A stretch of DNA of 64,000 nucleotides from Solirubrobacteraceae bacterium (GTDB lineage: Bacteria; Actinomycetota; Thermoleophilia; Solirubrobacterales; Solirubrobacteraceae), in contig JAEMSV010000007.1 of NCBI GenBank assembly GCA_016462625.1, forward strand, positions 1 through 64,000. Reading direction: 5' to 3'. Below are positions 18,934 through 27,689 of the stretch, one piece after another; position 1 is the first letter of the stretch, and each line of letters opens with the position of its first letter. The position numbers were made by a program, and so were the translations under genes. The notes below the pieces were generated by a model. The model was not told the DNA's origin. It made no database searches and was given only the letters and a program-made list of their open reading frames with translations.

Positions 18934-18950
18934 CCGGCCTGAGAGGCCGG
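18934..18950 (-). terminator. Hairpin after the hydantoin operon
   Basis: CCGGCCT-GAG-AGGCCGG, 7-bp perfect stem with a 3-nt loop, 4 nt past the stop of the last gene of the minus-strand operon. There is no U-run, as is common in high-GC actinobacteria, so a terminator or 3'-end stabiliser is inferred. Confidence 0.55.
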
Positions 18951-18954
18951 ACGG

Positions 18955-19962
18955 TCAGTCGCTGGCGAAGCCCGTGGCGCGGCGCCAGGCGATGCAGTGC
19001 GCGAGCGCCCGCTCGAGATCCCACGCGGGCGCGAAGCCGGTGTCCTCGACGAGGCGCGTGGTGTCCAGGGCGATCGACGGCCGGTCGGCCGGCCCGTCGG
19101 CGGTGACGGGCTCCGCAAACGTCGCGTCCGGCGCGACGGCGCGCATCGCCGCAAGCATGTCGTCGACGTAGATCGGCGGGCCCGCGGAGACGTTGTAGAG
19201 GTCGTGGCGCAGCGTGCTCGTCTCCAGCAGCCCGCGGATCGCCGCCGCCGTGTCCTGCACGTACGGATGGTCCATGTTCAGCATCCGCCCGTTCGTGATC
19301 CCCGAGCCGAAGGGCGAGACCTCGATCGGCGTACCGGCGACCGCGTCGCGCACCCAGGCGTACGGGATCGACATGCGCGAGTGAAACGGCGTGAGCCGCT
19401 CCATCGTCCCCCAGTTCTGCGAGAGCCGGACGCTCGCGGTCTCGAAGCCGAAGAGCTGCCCGGCGCGGCGCAGGAGGCCCTCGCAGGTCTGCTTGCTGAT
19501 GCCGTAGACGTGGTGCGGGTCGCAGGGCAGGCTCTCGGCGAGGACGACGTCGCCGGTCTGCTCCTCGTAGTACTCCGACGTGTACACCGCCATCGTGCTG
19601 ACGAAGACGACCCGCTCCACGCTCTGGGCCACGGCAAGGTCGAGCACGTTCAGGTGCGCGCCGACGTTGTTGTCCATCGTGCGGCGGAAGTGCGTGCGCT
19701 CCTCGTCCTCGTAGGGCGTGTAGGCCGCGGCGTCGACAATGCGGTCGATCGTCTTGCCTGCGGCTGCCCGCTCGAGGGTCGCGGCGTCGGTGAGGTCGCC
19801 GGTCACCCACGTGACGCGCTCGGCCCACGGGGCGACGAACTGCTCCGCGAGCGCGTCCGGCGCCCCGACGTCGACGGCGATCACGTCGTGGCCGGCCTCG
19901 GCCAGGTCGCGCACGATGTTGATGCCGACGAACCCGGTGCCGCCGGTGACCAGCGTGCTCAC
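18955..19962 (-). CDS. NAD-dependent epimerase/dehydratase, last gene of hydantoin operon
   Basis: Extended short-chain dehydrogenase, 335 residues. Rossmann motif TGGTGFVG at residues 6-13, catalytic Tyr-Lys in YGISKQTCE, and Ser/Thr in VFVSTMAVY. GTG at 19962 overlaps the GMC oxidoreductase stop (GTGA). The family acts on nucleotide sugars but also on small hydroxy-acids; its presence in a hydantoin operon suggests a non-sugar substrate. That is inference from context only. Confidence 0.85.
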   Translation of the reverse strand: MSTLVTGGTGFVGINIVRDLAEAGHDVIAVDVGAPDALAEQFVAPWAERVTWVTGDLTDAATLERAAAGKTIDRIVDAAAYTPYEDEERTHFRRTMDNNVGAHLNVLDLAVAQSVERVVFVSTMAVYTSEYYEEQTGDVVLAESLPCDPHHVYGISKQTCEGLLRRAGQLFGFETASVRLSQNWGTMERLTPFHSRMSIPYAWVRDAVAGTPIEVSPFGSGITNGRMLNMDHPYVQDTAAAIRGLLETSTLRHDLYNVSAGPPIYVDDMLAAMRAVAPDATFAEPVTADGPADRPSIALDTTRLVEDTGFAPAWDLERALAHCIAWRRATGFASD

Positions 19963-21494
19963 GCGGTCACCGCTGCGACGGGCTCGACCTCGATGCCCGC
20001 CACGAGGTCGGCGGCCATCTCGCCGACCATGTGGGCCGTCAGGTTCGTGTTGTGCATGATGTTGTCCGGGAAGACGCTGGTGTCGGCGACCATCAGGCCC
20101 TCGACGCCGCGCACGCGCAGCGCCGGATCGACGACCGCCCGCTCGTCTCCGTCGGGCCCCATCCGGCATGTGCCGCACGGGTGGTGCGCGGTCGACAGGC
20201 GCTGGAGCAGGATGTCGGCGACCTCCATGCCGGCGGTCACCTCCTTCGCGCCGTGCTCGGCGAACGCGGGCTGGCCGAGCATCTCGCGGAAGAACGCCCA
20301 CGCCTCCTCGTAGCGGCGCAGATCCTCCGCCTCGGTCAGGTAGCGGTGGTCGATGTGCGGCGCCTCGGCCGGGTCGGCGCTGACGATCCGCACCTCGCCC
20401 TCGGCGTCCTGACGGTTCAGGCAGACGACGACCGCCGCCGTCCCCCGTGCCGGGTCGACGCCGACCGGGAAGCCCTGCCAGCCGGGCTCGCCCGTCGCGT
20501 CGACCGGGCCGCGCGCGTTGGCGAGGATGATCCGGCCGTGCAGGCGTCCGAGCGCGGGCGCCACGAACTCGAACGGGCAGTTGGGGTGGTCGAGCAGATT
20601 GCGCCCGACGGGGAGGTCGACGAGCGGCTCGACCCCGGCTGCGCGCAGCCACGCGGGGTCGCCGATGCCCGAGCGCTGGAGGATCGCCGGCGAGCCGTAG
20701 GCGCCGCCGCTGACGATCACCAGGTCGGCGCGGACCTCATGCGCCGTCCCGGCGGGATCGACGTAGCGCACACCGGTCGCGCGACCGTTCTCGATCAGGA
20801 CGCGGTCGACGAGCGCGTCGCCGCGCACGGTGAAGTTGGGGCGGTTGCGGGCCGCGCGGATGTACGTCGGCAGCGTCCCGAGGCGCACCTCGTTCAGCCG
20901 GTTGTGCGGCCAGACGCCGACGACGTTGGCGTCCTCGCCCGGCCGGTTCAGGTCGTCGGAGAAGCGCATCCCGAGGTCCTGGCAGGCGTCGATGAAGGGG
21001 CGGTGGACGGGCGCCCAGTCCGCTTCGTCGTAGCGCTGGATCGCCAACGGCCCGGCGTCGCCGTGGTACGGCGCGTCGCCGAAGTCCAGGTCGTTCTCCA
21101 GGCGCATGTAGCGCGGCAGCACGTCGGCGAAGCCCCAGCCGGGGTTGCCCATCGCCTCCCAGCGGTCGAAGTCCAGCGACGCGCCGCGGACCGCCACGGT
21201 CGCGTTGACCATCGAGGAGCCACCCACGAGACGGCCGCGCGGCAGGCGCACGCGGCGGCCGCTCGTCAGCGGCGTGTCCTCGTAGCGCCAGTCGAACTCC
21301 GGCAGGCCCGCCGGCACCCAGGTGCGCTCGCCGCTCATCATGAAGAGCGGCGGCCACTCGGCCTCCTGCGGGAAGTCCGGGCCGGCCTCCAGCAGCAGGA
21401 CCGACCGCGCCGGGTCTTCGCTGAGGCGCGCGGCGACCGTGCCGCCCGCCGAGCCCGATCCGACGACGATGACGTCGAAGCCCTCCGCGGTCAT
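19959..21494 (-). CDS. GMC-family FAD oxidoreductase
   Basis: Glucose-methanol-choline family flavoenzyme, 511 residues. FAD-binding GSGSAGGTVAARLSE at the N-terminus, GMC signature PRGRLVGGSSMVNATVAVRG, second signature SGGAYGSPAILQRSGIG, and catalytic His in STAHHPCGTCRMG followed by Asn in DNIMHNTNLTAHMVGE. It oxidises alcohols or related groups, reducing O2 or a quinone. The ATG overlaps the racemase stop (ATGA). The substrate is unknown; context suggests a product or side chain released by hydantoin cleavage. Confidence 0.9.
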   Translation of the reverse strand: MTAEGFDVIVVGSGSAGGTVAARLSEDPARSVLLLEAGPDFPQEAEWPPLFMMSGERTWVPAGLPEFDWRYEDTPLTSGRRVRLPRGRLVGGSSMVNATVAVRGASLDFDRWEAMGNPGWGFADVLPRYMRLENDLDFGDAPYHGDAGPLAIQRYDEADWAPVHRPFIDACQDLGMRFSDDLNRPGEDANVVGVWPHNRLNEVRLGTLPTYIRAARNRPNFTVRGDALVDRVLIENGRATGVRYVDPAGTAHEVRADLVIVSGGAYGSPAILQRSGIGDPAWLRAAGVEPLVDLPVGRNLLDHPNCPFEFVAPALGRLHGRIILANARGPVDATGEPGWQGFPVGVDPARGTAAVVVCLNRQDAEGEVRIVSADPAEAPHIDHRYLTEAEDLRRYEEAWAFFREMLGQPAFAEHGAKEVTAGMEVADILLQRLSTAHHPCGTCRMGPDGDERAVVDPALRVRGVEGLMVADTSVFPDNIMHNTNLTAHMVGEMAADLVAGIEVEPVAAVTA

Positions 21495-22261
21495 GCGCCG
21501 ATCTCTGCCGGCCGCCCGATCTTCGCCTGGATCGCGTCGAGCACGGGCTCGTCGCCGGTCAGCGCCTTCGGGCCGGGGAACTGGAACGCCGCCTTGCGGC
21601 TCGTCTTCAGGCCGAGGTCGATCAGCGACTCCAGCGACTTGACCGCGGTGGCGACGCCATCGAGCACCGGGATCCCGTCGAGCTCCTCGCGGACGGTGCA
21701 CTCGAGCACGCCCATGCCGGCGCAGCCCAGACAGATGGCCTCGGCACCGTCCTCGGCGATCGCTGCCCGCGCGGCGGCGACGACCTCGCGCGCTGCGCGC
21801 TCGGGGTCCTCCTCGATCTCGAGCACCGCCAGCGGCGTGCCGCGCACCGAGGCGCAGCGGTCGGTCAGCCCGTAGCGCGCGACCACGTCTTCGAGCATCG
21901 GGACGATCTTGTCGATCACGGTCACGACCGAGAAGCTGTGCGCGACCATCGTGGCCATCAGCATCGAGGACTCCGCGATGCCGACGACCGGCACGGGGGA
22001 GAGCTCGCGCGCGGCGTACAGGCCGGGGTCGCCGTAACAGGCGATCGCGATCCCGTCGTACTCGTCGCCGACCTTCGCGATCGTGTCGAGCGTCGCGGCG
22101 GCGGCGAGCGCCTCCTCGACGTGCCCCTCGATCGACGCCGGCCCCCACGCGGGGGAGATCGCCTCGATCTCGGTGCCCGGCCGGGCCGCGGCGCGCGCCG
22201 ACTCGCCGATGGCGTCGGTCATCGCCTGGGTCGTGTTCGGGTTGATGACCAGCAGCTTCAT
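21491..22261 (-). CDS. Asp/Glu/hydantoin racemase family protein
   Basis: 256-residue member of the aspartate/glutamate/hydantoin racemase superfamily: starts MKLLVINPNTTQAMTDAIGESA, with one active-site Cys in IACYGDPGL and the second in CLGCAGM. Hydantoin racemases interconvert D- and L-5-substituted hydantoins so that both enantiomers can be hydrolysed. ATG 22261 is preferred over GTG 22264 because AGGAGG then lies 4 nt upstream; it shares one base with the hyuB stop (TGATG). Confidence 0.86.
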   Translation of the reverse strand: MKLLVINPNTTQAMTDAIGESARAAARPGTEIEAISPAWGPASIEGHVEEALAAAATLDTIAKVGDEYDGIAIACYGDPGLYAARELSPVPVVGIAESSMLMATMVAHSFSVVTVIDKIVPMLEDVVARYGLTDRCASVRGTPLAVLEIEEDPERAAREVVAAARAAIAEDGAEAICLGCAGMGVLECTVREELDGIPVLDGVATAVKSLESLIDLGLKTSRKAAFQFPGPKALTGDEPVLDAIQAKIGRPAEIGA

Positions 22262-24048
22262 CACGCCTCCTGTGCGCGCAGCGCCGTGCGGCGCTCCGCG
22301 GTCGCGTCGGGATCGATCTCCAGCCCGGGCGCGGGCCCGAGCACCACGCCGTAGTCCGTCGCCGCGGCGTCGGCGTCGAGGAACCCGCGCCGCACGTCCT
22401 CGCGCACCAGCTCGGGCTCGCGTTTGGTCGCGATGCCGTAGCCGCCGCCCGACGGGGCGGTCAGGCGCAGCACGTCGCCGGGGCGCGTCTTGCGGAACGC
22501 CGCCATCGAGGGCAGCTCCTGGCGGTCGCCGTCGGGGTTGAGGGTGATCGCGCCCGGCGTGCCCGAGCCGCCGCCGAACAGCCCAGGCGGCGAGGTCGCG
22601 CTGCCGTCGCCCTCGACCGACACGCCGCCCTCGTCGAGGAACTCGAACTCGCGGATGGAGCCCAGCCCGCCGCGGGTGCGGCCCGCTCCGCCGCCGCCCT
22701 CGGCCAGCTCGTAGCGGCGCACGCGCAGCGGGTAGTGCGACTCGATGTCCTCGACCGGGTTGTTGCGCGTGTTCGCGTAGAGCGTGTCGACGGCGTCGAG
22801 CCCGTCCTTCTCCGCGCGGCCGCCGTAGCTTCCCTCGACGATGTCCATGTAGACCCAGGCCTGGCCGTTGCGCCGGCCCGAGAACGAGATGACCTTGAGG
22901 TTGCCGACGCCCGCGCTCACGGCGTCGGGGCGCACCTGCGAGAGCGCGCGCATGACCGTGTCGGCCACGATGTTGCCCGGGCAGAACCGCGCGATCGTCG
23001 GCGCCGGGAACGTCGGGTTCGCCAGCGAGCCCTCCGGTGCGTGGAACGTGATCGGGCGGAACAGCCCCGCGTTGGTCTGCACCGGCGGGTGGTGGCGCGT
23101 GTCGAGCAGGATCGCCCGGATCGTCAGCAGGATCGCGATGTCAACGGTCCCGATCAGCGGCATGTTGATCGGCAGGTCGACCTGTTCCGCGGTCCCGGTC
23201 AGGTCGACGTGCATGTCGCTGCCCTCGACGGTGATCGCCACGGCGATCGGCAGTTCGCGGTAGCGCGGGTCGGGATGGTCGAGGAACCCGTCGAGCGTGC
23301 CCGTCGCTTCGTAGCGGCCGTCGGGCAGCGCCTCGATCTGCTGGCGCAGCGCGGCCTCGCTCTGGTCCATGAGGACCTCGGACGCCGCGCGCACCGTCTC
23401 AAGGCCGTAGCGCTCGACGAGCTCGAGCAGCCGGATCTCGCCGAGCCGGGCGGCCGCGACCTGCGCCTCGAGGTCGCCCAGGACGAGCTTCGGCAGCCGC
23501 GTGTTGTCGGCGATGATCCGCCACGCCGAGGTCACGGTGCGGCCGGCCTCCTCGACCTTCACCGCGTTCAGGAGCAGCCCCTCGGCGAACGCGTCGGCGG
23601 CCTCGACGATCCCGCACGTGCCCGGCGTGAGCGCGCCGAGATCGAGGTGGTGCGCGGTCGTGGCCGAGAAGCCGATCAGCTCCTCGCCGAGGAAGACCGG
23701 GATGACGATGGCGATGTCCGGCTGGTGCGAGGCGCCGTAGTACGGGTGGTTGTGGATGACGACGTCGCCCGGCCGCCACGCGTCGCCGACCTCCGCGAAG
23801 CGTCGGTCGATCCCCTCGATGTAGCCCTGCAGCGGGCCGGACTGCAGCGGCGTGGACTGGGTCGATTCGCAGAGCTGGCGGCGCTCGTGGTCGACGATCG
23901 CGCAGCCGAAGTCCTCGGACTCGCGGATGATCGAGGAGTACGACATGCGCGTCAGGCGGTAGCCCATGTCGACGGCGATCGACGTCAGCGCGCCACCGAT
24001 GACGGCGACGGTGATCGGGTCGACGCGCGGGCCGGCGGTCGCAGACAT
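22261..24048 (-). CDS. hyuB: Hydantoinase/oxoprolinase subunit B
   Basis: 595-residue HyuB-family subunit (N-methylhydantoinase B / 5-oxoprolinase C-terminal type). Pairs with HyuA in ATP-dependent opening of cyclic amides. Visible family features: DPITVAVIGGALTSIAVDMGYRLTRMSYSSIIRESEDFGCAI at the start, then GDVVIHNHPYYGASHQPDIAIV, and AEGGGGAGRTRGGLG near the C-terminus. It shares the A of TGATG with the end of hyuA. Length and spacing are normal. Confidence 0.93.
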   Translation of the reverse strand: MSATAGPRVDPITVAVIGGALTSIAVDMGYRLTRMSYSSIIRESEDFGCAIVDHERRQLCESTQSTPLQSGPLQGYIEGIDRRFAEVGDAWRPGDVVIHNHPYYGASHQPDIAIVIPVFLGEELIGFSATTAHHLDLGALTPGTCGIVEAADAFAEGLLLNAVKVEEAGRTVTSAWRIIADNTRLPKLVLGDLEAQVAAARLGEIRLLELVERYGLETVRAASEVLMDQSEAALRQQIEALPDGRYEATGTLDGFLDHPDPRYRELPIAVAITVEGSDMHVDLTGTAEQVDLPINMPLIGTVDIAILLTIRAILLDTRHHPPVQTNAGLFRPITFHAPEGSLANPTFPAPTIARFCPGNIVADTVMRALSQVRPDAVSAGVGNLKVISFSGRRNGQAWVYMDIVEGSYGGRAEKDGLDAVDTLYANTRNNPVEDIESHYPLRVRRYELAEGGGGAGRTRGGLGSIREFEFLDEGGVSVEGDGSATSPPGLFGGGSGTPGAITLNPDGDRQELPSMAAFRKTRPGDVLRLTAPSGGGYGIATKREPELVREDVRRGFLDADAAATDYGVVLGPAPGLEIDPDATAERRTALRAQEA

Positions 24049-26111
24049 CAGGCGCCCTCTCCTTCGCGGGTGAGCAGGACGACGCCCTCGGGCGTCGCGG
24101 TCGCGACCCAGCCCGGCGGGACGACGACGGTCGTGTCGCGCTGCAGCAGGATCACGGGGCCCGCGAGCGGCTCGCCCTCGGCGAGGTTCTCGCGTTCGAC
24201 GTGTGGGGTCTCGCGCTCGATCAGGCCGCCGCCCGGGGCGGGCCAGACGGCGGTGGTGGTCGTCGCCGTGCTCGTCCCACTGCCGGCCTCGACCGCGATC
24301 CGCTCCAGCCGCGGGCGCCGCCCGCGCACGGTGACGCGGAGGTTCACGAGCTCAACCGGGTCGTCGAAGGCGTGGCCGTACTCCTCGCGGTGGGCCGCGT
24401 GGAAGGCGTCGAAGGTCTCCTGGGTGACCTGGCCGCCGGGGACCGGCACGCGCAGCTCGTATCCCTGGCCGACGTAGCGGCAGTCCAGCGCGTACTCGAT
24501 CTCGAGGTCGTCGACGTCGGCACCGTCTCGCGCCAGGCGGGCGACGAGCTCGTCGGAGAGCTCGGTGAACCCGGCGAGGATGGCGTCCTCGTCGACGCCG
24601 CCCTCGACGGCGAAGACCGTGCGCATGTGGTCGTAGCGCAGGTCGCTCGTCAGCAGCCCGGCGGCGGAGGTGATGCCGGGGTGCGGCGGCACGATGACCT
24701 CGGTCATCCCGAGGGCGTCGGCGAGCTCGCAGGCGTGCAGCGGGCCCGCCCCGCCGAACGCGACGAGGCTGAACTCGCGCGGGTCCTGCCCGCGCTCGAC
24801 GGTGATCGCGCGGATCGTCTGGGCCATGTTCGCGTTGGCCAGCGCGAGCACGCCGTGCGCCGCCTCCAGCGGATCGACGCCCAGCTTGGTCGCGAGCTCG
24901 CCGATGACCTCCCGCGCCCGGTCGGGGTGCAGCGCCATGTCGCCGCCGAGGAAGCGGTCGGGATCGAGGCGACCGAGCACGAGGTGGGCGTCGGTGATGG
25001 TCGGGGCCTCGCCGCCGAAGCCGTAACAGGCGGGGCCGGGATCGGCGCCCGCGCTCTGCGGGCCGACCCGGAAGGCGCCGGTGCCGTCCACCCACGCGAT
25101 CGAGCCGCCGCCCGCGCCGATCGTCTTGATGTTGAACATCGGCGTCAGCAGCGGATGGCCGGCGATGCTGGTGTCGCGCGCCGACGCCTCGGCGACGCCC
25201 GCCTCGGTGACGATCGCGATGTCCGCGGAGGTGCCGCCCATGTCGAAGGTCACGAGCCGCGACCGGCCGACGAGCGATCCCGCCCAGCTCGCGCCGAGAA
25301 TCCCCGCCGCCGGGCCGGAGAGCATCAGCGTCACGGGCCGTTCGGCCGCCTCGGCGACGCTCGCCACGCCCCCGTTGGAGCGCATGACGAGCACGTCGGC
25401 GGTCACGCCCTCGCGGTCGAGGGCGCTGCGCAGGCGGTCGAGGTAGTTGCCCGTCCCCGGACCGACGAACGCGTTCATGCACGCCGTCGTGAAGCGCTCG
25501 AACTCGCGGAACTGCGGGGAGACCTCGGCGCTCGTGCAAACGAAAGCGGCCGGCAGTTCCTCGCGCAGGATCTCGGCGGCGCGCCGCTCGTGGGTCGCGT
25601 CGAGGTAGCTGAAGAGGAAGCACACGGCGACGGCCGTCACCCCGTCGGCGGCCAGCTCGCGGGCCGTGGCGCGGACGGCCTCCTCGTCGAGGGGCGTGAT
25701 GACCTCGCCGGTCGGGGGCGCGAGCCGCTCGGGGACCGTGCGCCGCCGGTCGCGCGTGACGAACGGTCTGGACTGCCACGGGATGTCGAGCTGGATCGAG
25801 TACGGCTCCGGGCGCTGGTGGCGGCCGATGTGGATGACGTCGCGCATCCCCTCGGTCGTGAGCATCGCCGTGCGCGCGCCCTTGTGCTCGAGCACGGCGT
25901 TGGTCGCCACGGTCGTCCCGTGCAGCACGCCGTCGAGGTCGCCCGGCGCGATCCCCGCGCGCTCGCAGAGCTCGACGATGCCGGTGACGAGCGCGACGCC
26001 CGGGTCGCTCGGCGTCGAGCGGACCTTGTGGACCTGCACGCTGCCGGCATCGGAGTCATAGAGGGCGAGGTCGGTGAACGTCCCGCCGATGTCGATGCCG
26101 ACGAGTCTCAT
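24048..26111 (-). CDS. hyuA: Hydantoinase/oxoprolinase subunit A
   Basis: 687-residue ATP-binding subunit of the hydantoinase/oxoprolinase family. Actin-like phosphate motif GIDIGGTFTDLALYD at the N-terminus, HGTTVATNAVLEHKG, second ATPase motif FDMGGTSADIAIV, and GAGGGSIAWVD. With HyuB it hydrolyses hydantoins, N-methylhydantoin or 5-oxoproline using ATP. Its ATG overlaps the amidase stop (ATGA). Confidence 0.94.
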   Translation of the reverse strand: MRLVGIDIGGTFTDLALYDSDAGSVQVHKVRSTPSDPGVALVTGIVELCERAGIAPGDLDGVLHGTTVATNAVLEHKGARTAMLTTEGMRDVIHIGRHQRPEPYSIQLDIPWQSRPFVTRDRRRTVPERLAPPTGEVITPLDEEAVRATARELAADGVTAVAVCFLFSYLDATHERRAAEILREELPAAFVCTSAEVSPQFREFERFTTACMNAFVGPGTGNYLDRLRSALDREGVTADVLVMRSNGGVASVAEAAERPVTLMLSGPAAGILGASWAGSLVGRSRLVTFDMGGTSADIAIVTEAGVAEASARDTSIAGHPLLTPMFNIKTIGAGGGSIAWVDGTGAFRVGPQSAGADPGPACYGFGGEAPTITDAHLVLGRLDPDRFLGGDMALHPDRAREVIGELATKLGVDPLEAAHGVLALANANMAQTIRAITVERGQDPREFSLVAFGGAGPLHACELADALGMTEVIVPPHPGITSAAGLLTSDLRYDHMRTVFAVEGGVDEDAILAGFTELSDELVARLARDGADVDDLEIEYALDCRYVGQGYELRVPVPGGQVTQETFDAFHAAHREEYGHAFDDPVELVNLRVTVRGRRPRLERIAVEAGSGTSTATTTTAVWPAPGGGLIERETPHVERENLAEGEPLAGPVILLQRDTTVVVPPGWVATATPEGVVLLTREGEGA

Positions 26112-27364
26112 GCGGTCTCTCCGGGGGTCAGGGCCGCGGCGCTCAGGCGCTCCACGGCGGCGAGGATGAGCTGGCAGGCCAGTGCCGCGTGGGCCGGGTC
26201 GGCGTCCTCGTCGGGCGCGTGGCTGATGCCGTCCCGGCAGGGGACGAAGACCATCGCGCCGGGAATGCGCGGGACGACGCGCATGGTGTCGTGCCCGCCA
26301 CCCGACGGCATCGTCCGCCACGCGACGCCGGTCTCGGCGCAGAGGTTCGCGAGCGTCGCGACGATCGCCGGGTCCATGGGGGAGGGCGTGACGCGGACGC
26401 GCTCGCGGTACTCGACGGCCTGACCGCGCGATGCGGCGCGCTCCTGCGCGAAGGCGAGCAGCTCGTCGAGGACGCGCAGGTGATCGCCCGATCCGGAGCG
26501 CATGTCCAGGCTGAACGTCACCTCGCCGGGGATGACGTTGACGAGGTTTGGATGCACGGCGAACTCTCCGACCGTGCCGACGGCGTCGTCGGACATGCTC
26601 GTCGTGAGCGCCTCGACCTCGAGGACGATCTCTGCCGCGGTCAGCAACGGGTCCGAGCGGAAGCGCATCGCGGTGCCGCCGGCATGGTCGGGGCGGCCGG
26701 TGACGATCACGTCGGCGTGCACCATCCCGGCGATGACGTCGACGACGCCGATCGTCAGCCCCTCGTCCTGCAGCGTGCGCCCCTGCTCGATGTGCAGCTC
26801 GATCCAGCCGAAGAGCCCATCCAGCTCGCGGGGGGACTCCTCGAAGCGCTCCGGCGCGTAGCCGGCGGCGCGCGCCGAGGTGAAGAAGTCCACGCCGTTC
26901 TCGTCGCGCAACGCCGCGAGCTGCTGTGCGGTGACGTCGCCGGCCATGATCCGGCTGCCGAGCAGCATCTCCTCGAAGCCGGAGCCCTCCTCCTCCATGA
27001 ACGCGAACACGCGCAGCGGGAGGTCCATGCCGCGCGCGGCGGCGAGGCGGCAGACCTCGAGCGCGCCCACGACGCCGAGCGTGCCGTCCCACGGGCCGCC
27101 GTTGCGGTTGGCGTCGCAGTGCGAGCCCAGACCGAAGGCGGGCGCGCCGGGTGGGCGGTTCGACGCGACGAGCGTGCCCACCGGATCGAACCAGACGTCG
27201 TAGCCCAGCTCCTCGAACGCCGTCCGGAAATACGCCAGCGTGTTGGCGTACTCCTCGGTGTAGGCGTGACGGGTGAGGCCAGGTCCCCCGCGGGTGTAGG
27301 CCGGCTCGGTCAGGGCCATGACGTCGGCCAGAATCCGCGCCGTGCTGGCTTCGACCTCGTCCAT
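26108..27364 (-). CDS. hyuC: Zn-dependent N-carbamoyl amino acid amidohydrolase (M20/HyuC type)
   Basis: 418-residue binuclear zinc amidase of the allantoate amidohydrolase / N-carbamoyl-L-amino acid hydrolase group. Metal and substrate motifs are in place: GSHCDANRNGGPWDGTLGV, MEEEGSGF, ELHIEQGRTL, GRPDHAGGTAM and SGGGHDTMRV. It removes the carbamoyl group from ring-opened hydantoins to give the amino acid. ATG 27364 (MDEVEAST) is preferred; the frame stays open to 27451, but the extra 29 residues lie over the candidate operator. First gene of a six-gene coupled operon. Confidence 0.9.
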   Translation of the reverse strand: MDEVEASTARILADVMALTEPAYTRGGPGLTRHAYTEEYANTLAYFRTAFEELGYDVWFDPVGTLVASNRPPGAPAFGLGSHCDANRNGGPWDGTLGVVGALEVCRLAAARGMDLPLRVFAFMEEEGSGFEEMLLGSRIMAGDVTAQQLAALRDENGVDFFTSARAAGYAPERFEESPRELDGLFGWIELHIEQGRTLQDEGLTIGVVDVIAGMVHADVIVTGRPDHAGGTAMRFRSDPLLTAAEIVLEVEALTTSMSDDAVGTVGEFAVHPNLVNVIPGEVTFSLDMRSGSGDHLRVLDELLAFAQERAASRGQAVEYRERVRVTPSPMDPAIVATLANLCAETGVAWRTMPSGGGHDTMRVVPRIPGAMVFVPCRDGISHAPDEDADPAHAALACQLILAAVERLSAAALTPGETA

Positions 27365-27382
27365 GCGGAGCGCTGAGGTGTG

Positions 27383-27394
27383 ATTGGATCCCAA
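27383..27394. promoter_or_regulatory. Candidate GntR/FCD operator 1
   Basis: ATTGGATCCCAA, 10 of 12 matches to ATTGGATCCAAT, the operator I recall for Caulobacter VanR (GntR family, FCD type). It lies about 20 bp upstream of the amidase start, positioned to block transcription of the hydantoin operon. No GntR gene is present in the window. Confidence 0.5.
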
Positions 27395-27438
27395 ACCGTG
27401 CGCAAGACTTCCAGAGAGATCCTCGTAGCGGACTGGAC

Positions 27439-27465
27439 ATCGGGGCCGCATGTGGGGGCCCCGAT
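27439..27465. repeat. Perfect 9-bp inverted repeat between the two operators
   Basis: ATCGGGGCC and GGCCCCGAT flank a 9-nt centre. It lies in the leader/promoter region of the minus-strand operon and could be a DNA cruciform, an RNA hairpin or a wide operator. Confidence 0.55.
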
Positions 27466-27483
27466 CCCGACCTCTGGTCGAGG

Positions 27484-27495
27484 AATGGATCCAAT
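27484..27495. promoter_or_regulatory. Candidate GntR/FCD operator 2
   Basis: AATGGATCCAAT, 11 of 12 matches to ATTGGATCCAAT, and containing the perfect palindrome TGGATCCA. It lies about 101 bp from operator 1, a spacing compatible with looping by one regulator. Confidence 0.52.
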
Positions 27496-27576
27496 TAGTC
27501 TCGAGGTGAGAATGGTTCTCGGGCTTGTGGCACGAGATACACGCGCGCGCCCAACCGCGTGCCCAGTGTCACAAAG

Positions 27577-27606
27577 TTGTTACAAAGTCCGATCATCGAG
27601 TAGGCT
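27577..27606 (+). promoter_or_regulatory. Candidate sigma70-type promoter upstream of the ATP synthase genes
   Basis: TTGTTA (27577-27582), 18-nt spacer, TAGGCT (27601-27606), within a locally AT-richer stretch. It would read into the small unknown gene at 27690 and the atp operon. A second -10-like box is at 27673. Confidence 0.42.
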
Positions 27607-27672
27607 TATGACGCCTTCCGACAGATGCAATGTCCCGCCCTCCCCCGCAACGCCGGGGCGGGCGCGCATCTG

Positions 27673-27678
27673 TAGGGT
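27673..27678 (+). promoter_or_regulatory. -10 box TAGGGT, leaderless-type, for the gene at 27690
   Basis: TAGGGT ends 11 nt before ATG 27690, the same geometry as nine other genes in the window. A transcript starting 6-8 nt after the box would begin almost at the ATG. Confidence 0.45.
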
Positions 27679-27689
27679 GGCCGCCCGCC

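Larger units (their letters stand above)
27365..27689. other. 325-bp intergenic region between the hydantoin and ATP synthase operons
   Basis: Holds two VanR-type palindromes (27383-27394, 27484-27495), a perfect 9-bp-stem hairpin between them, a small dyad GAGAA-TGG-TTCTC (27508-27520), and promoter-like boxes toward the atp side. No convincing gene is seen in it. Confidence 0.7.
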
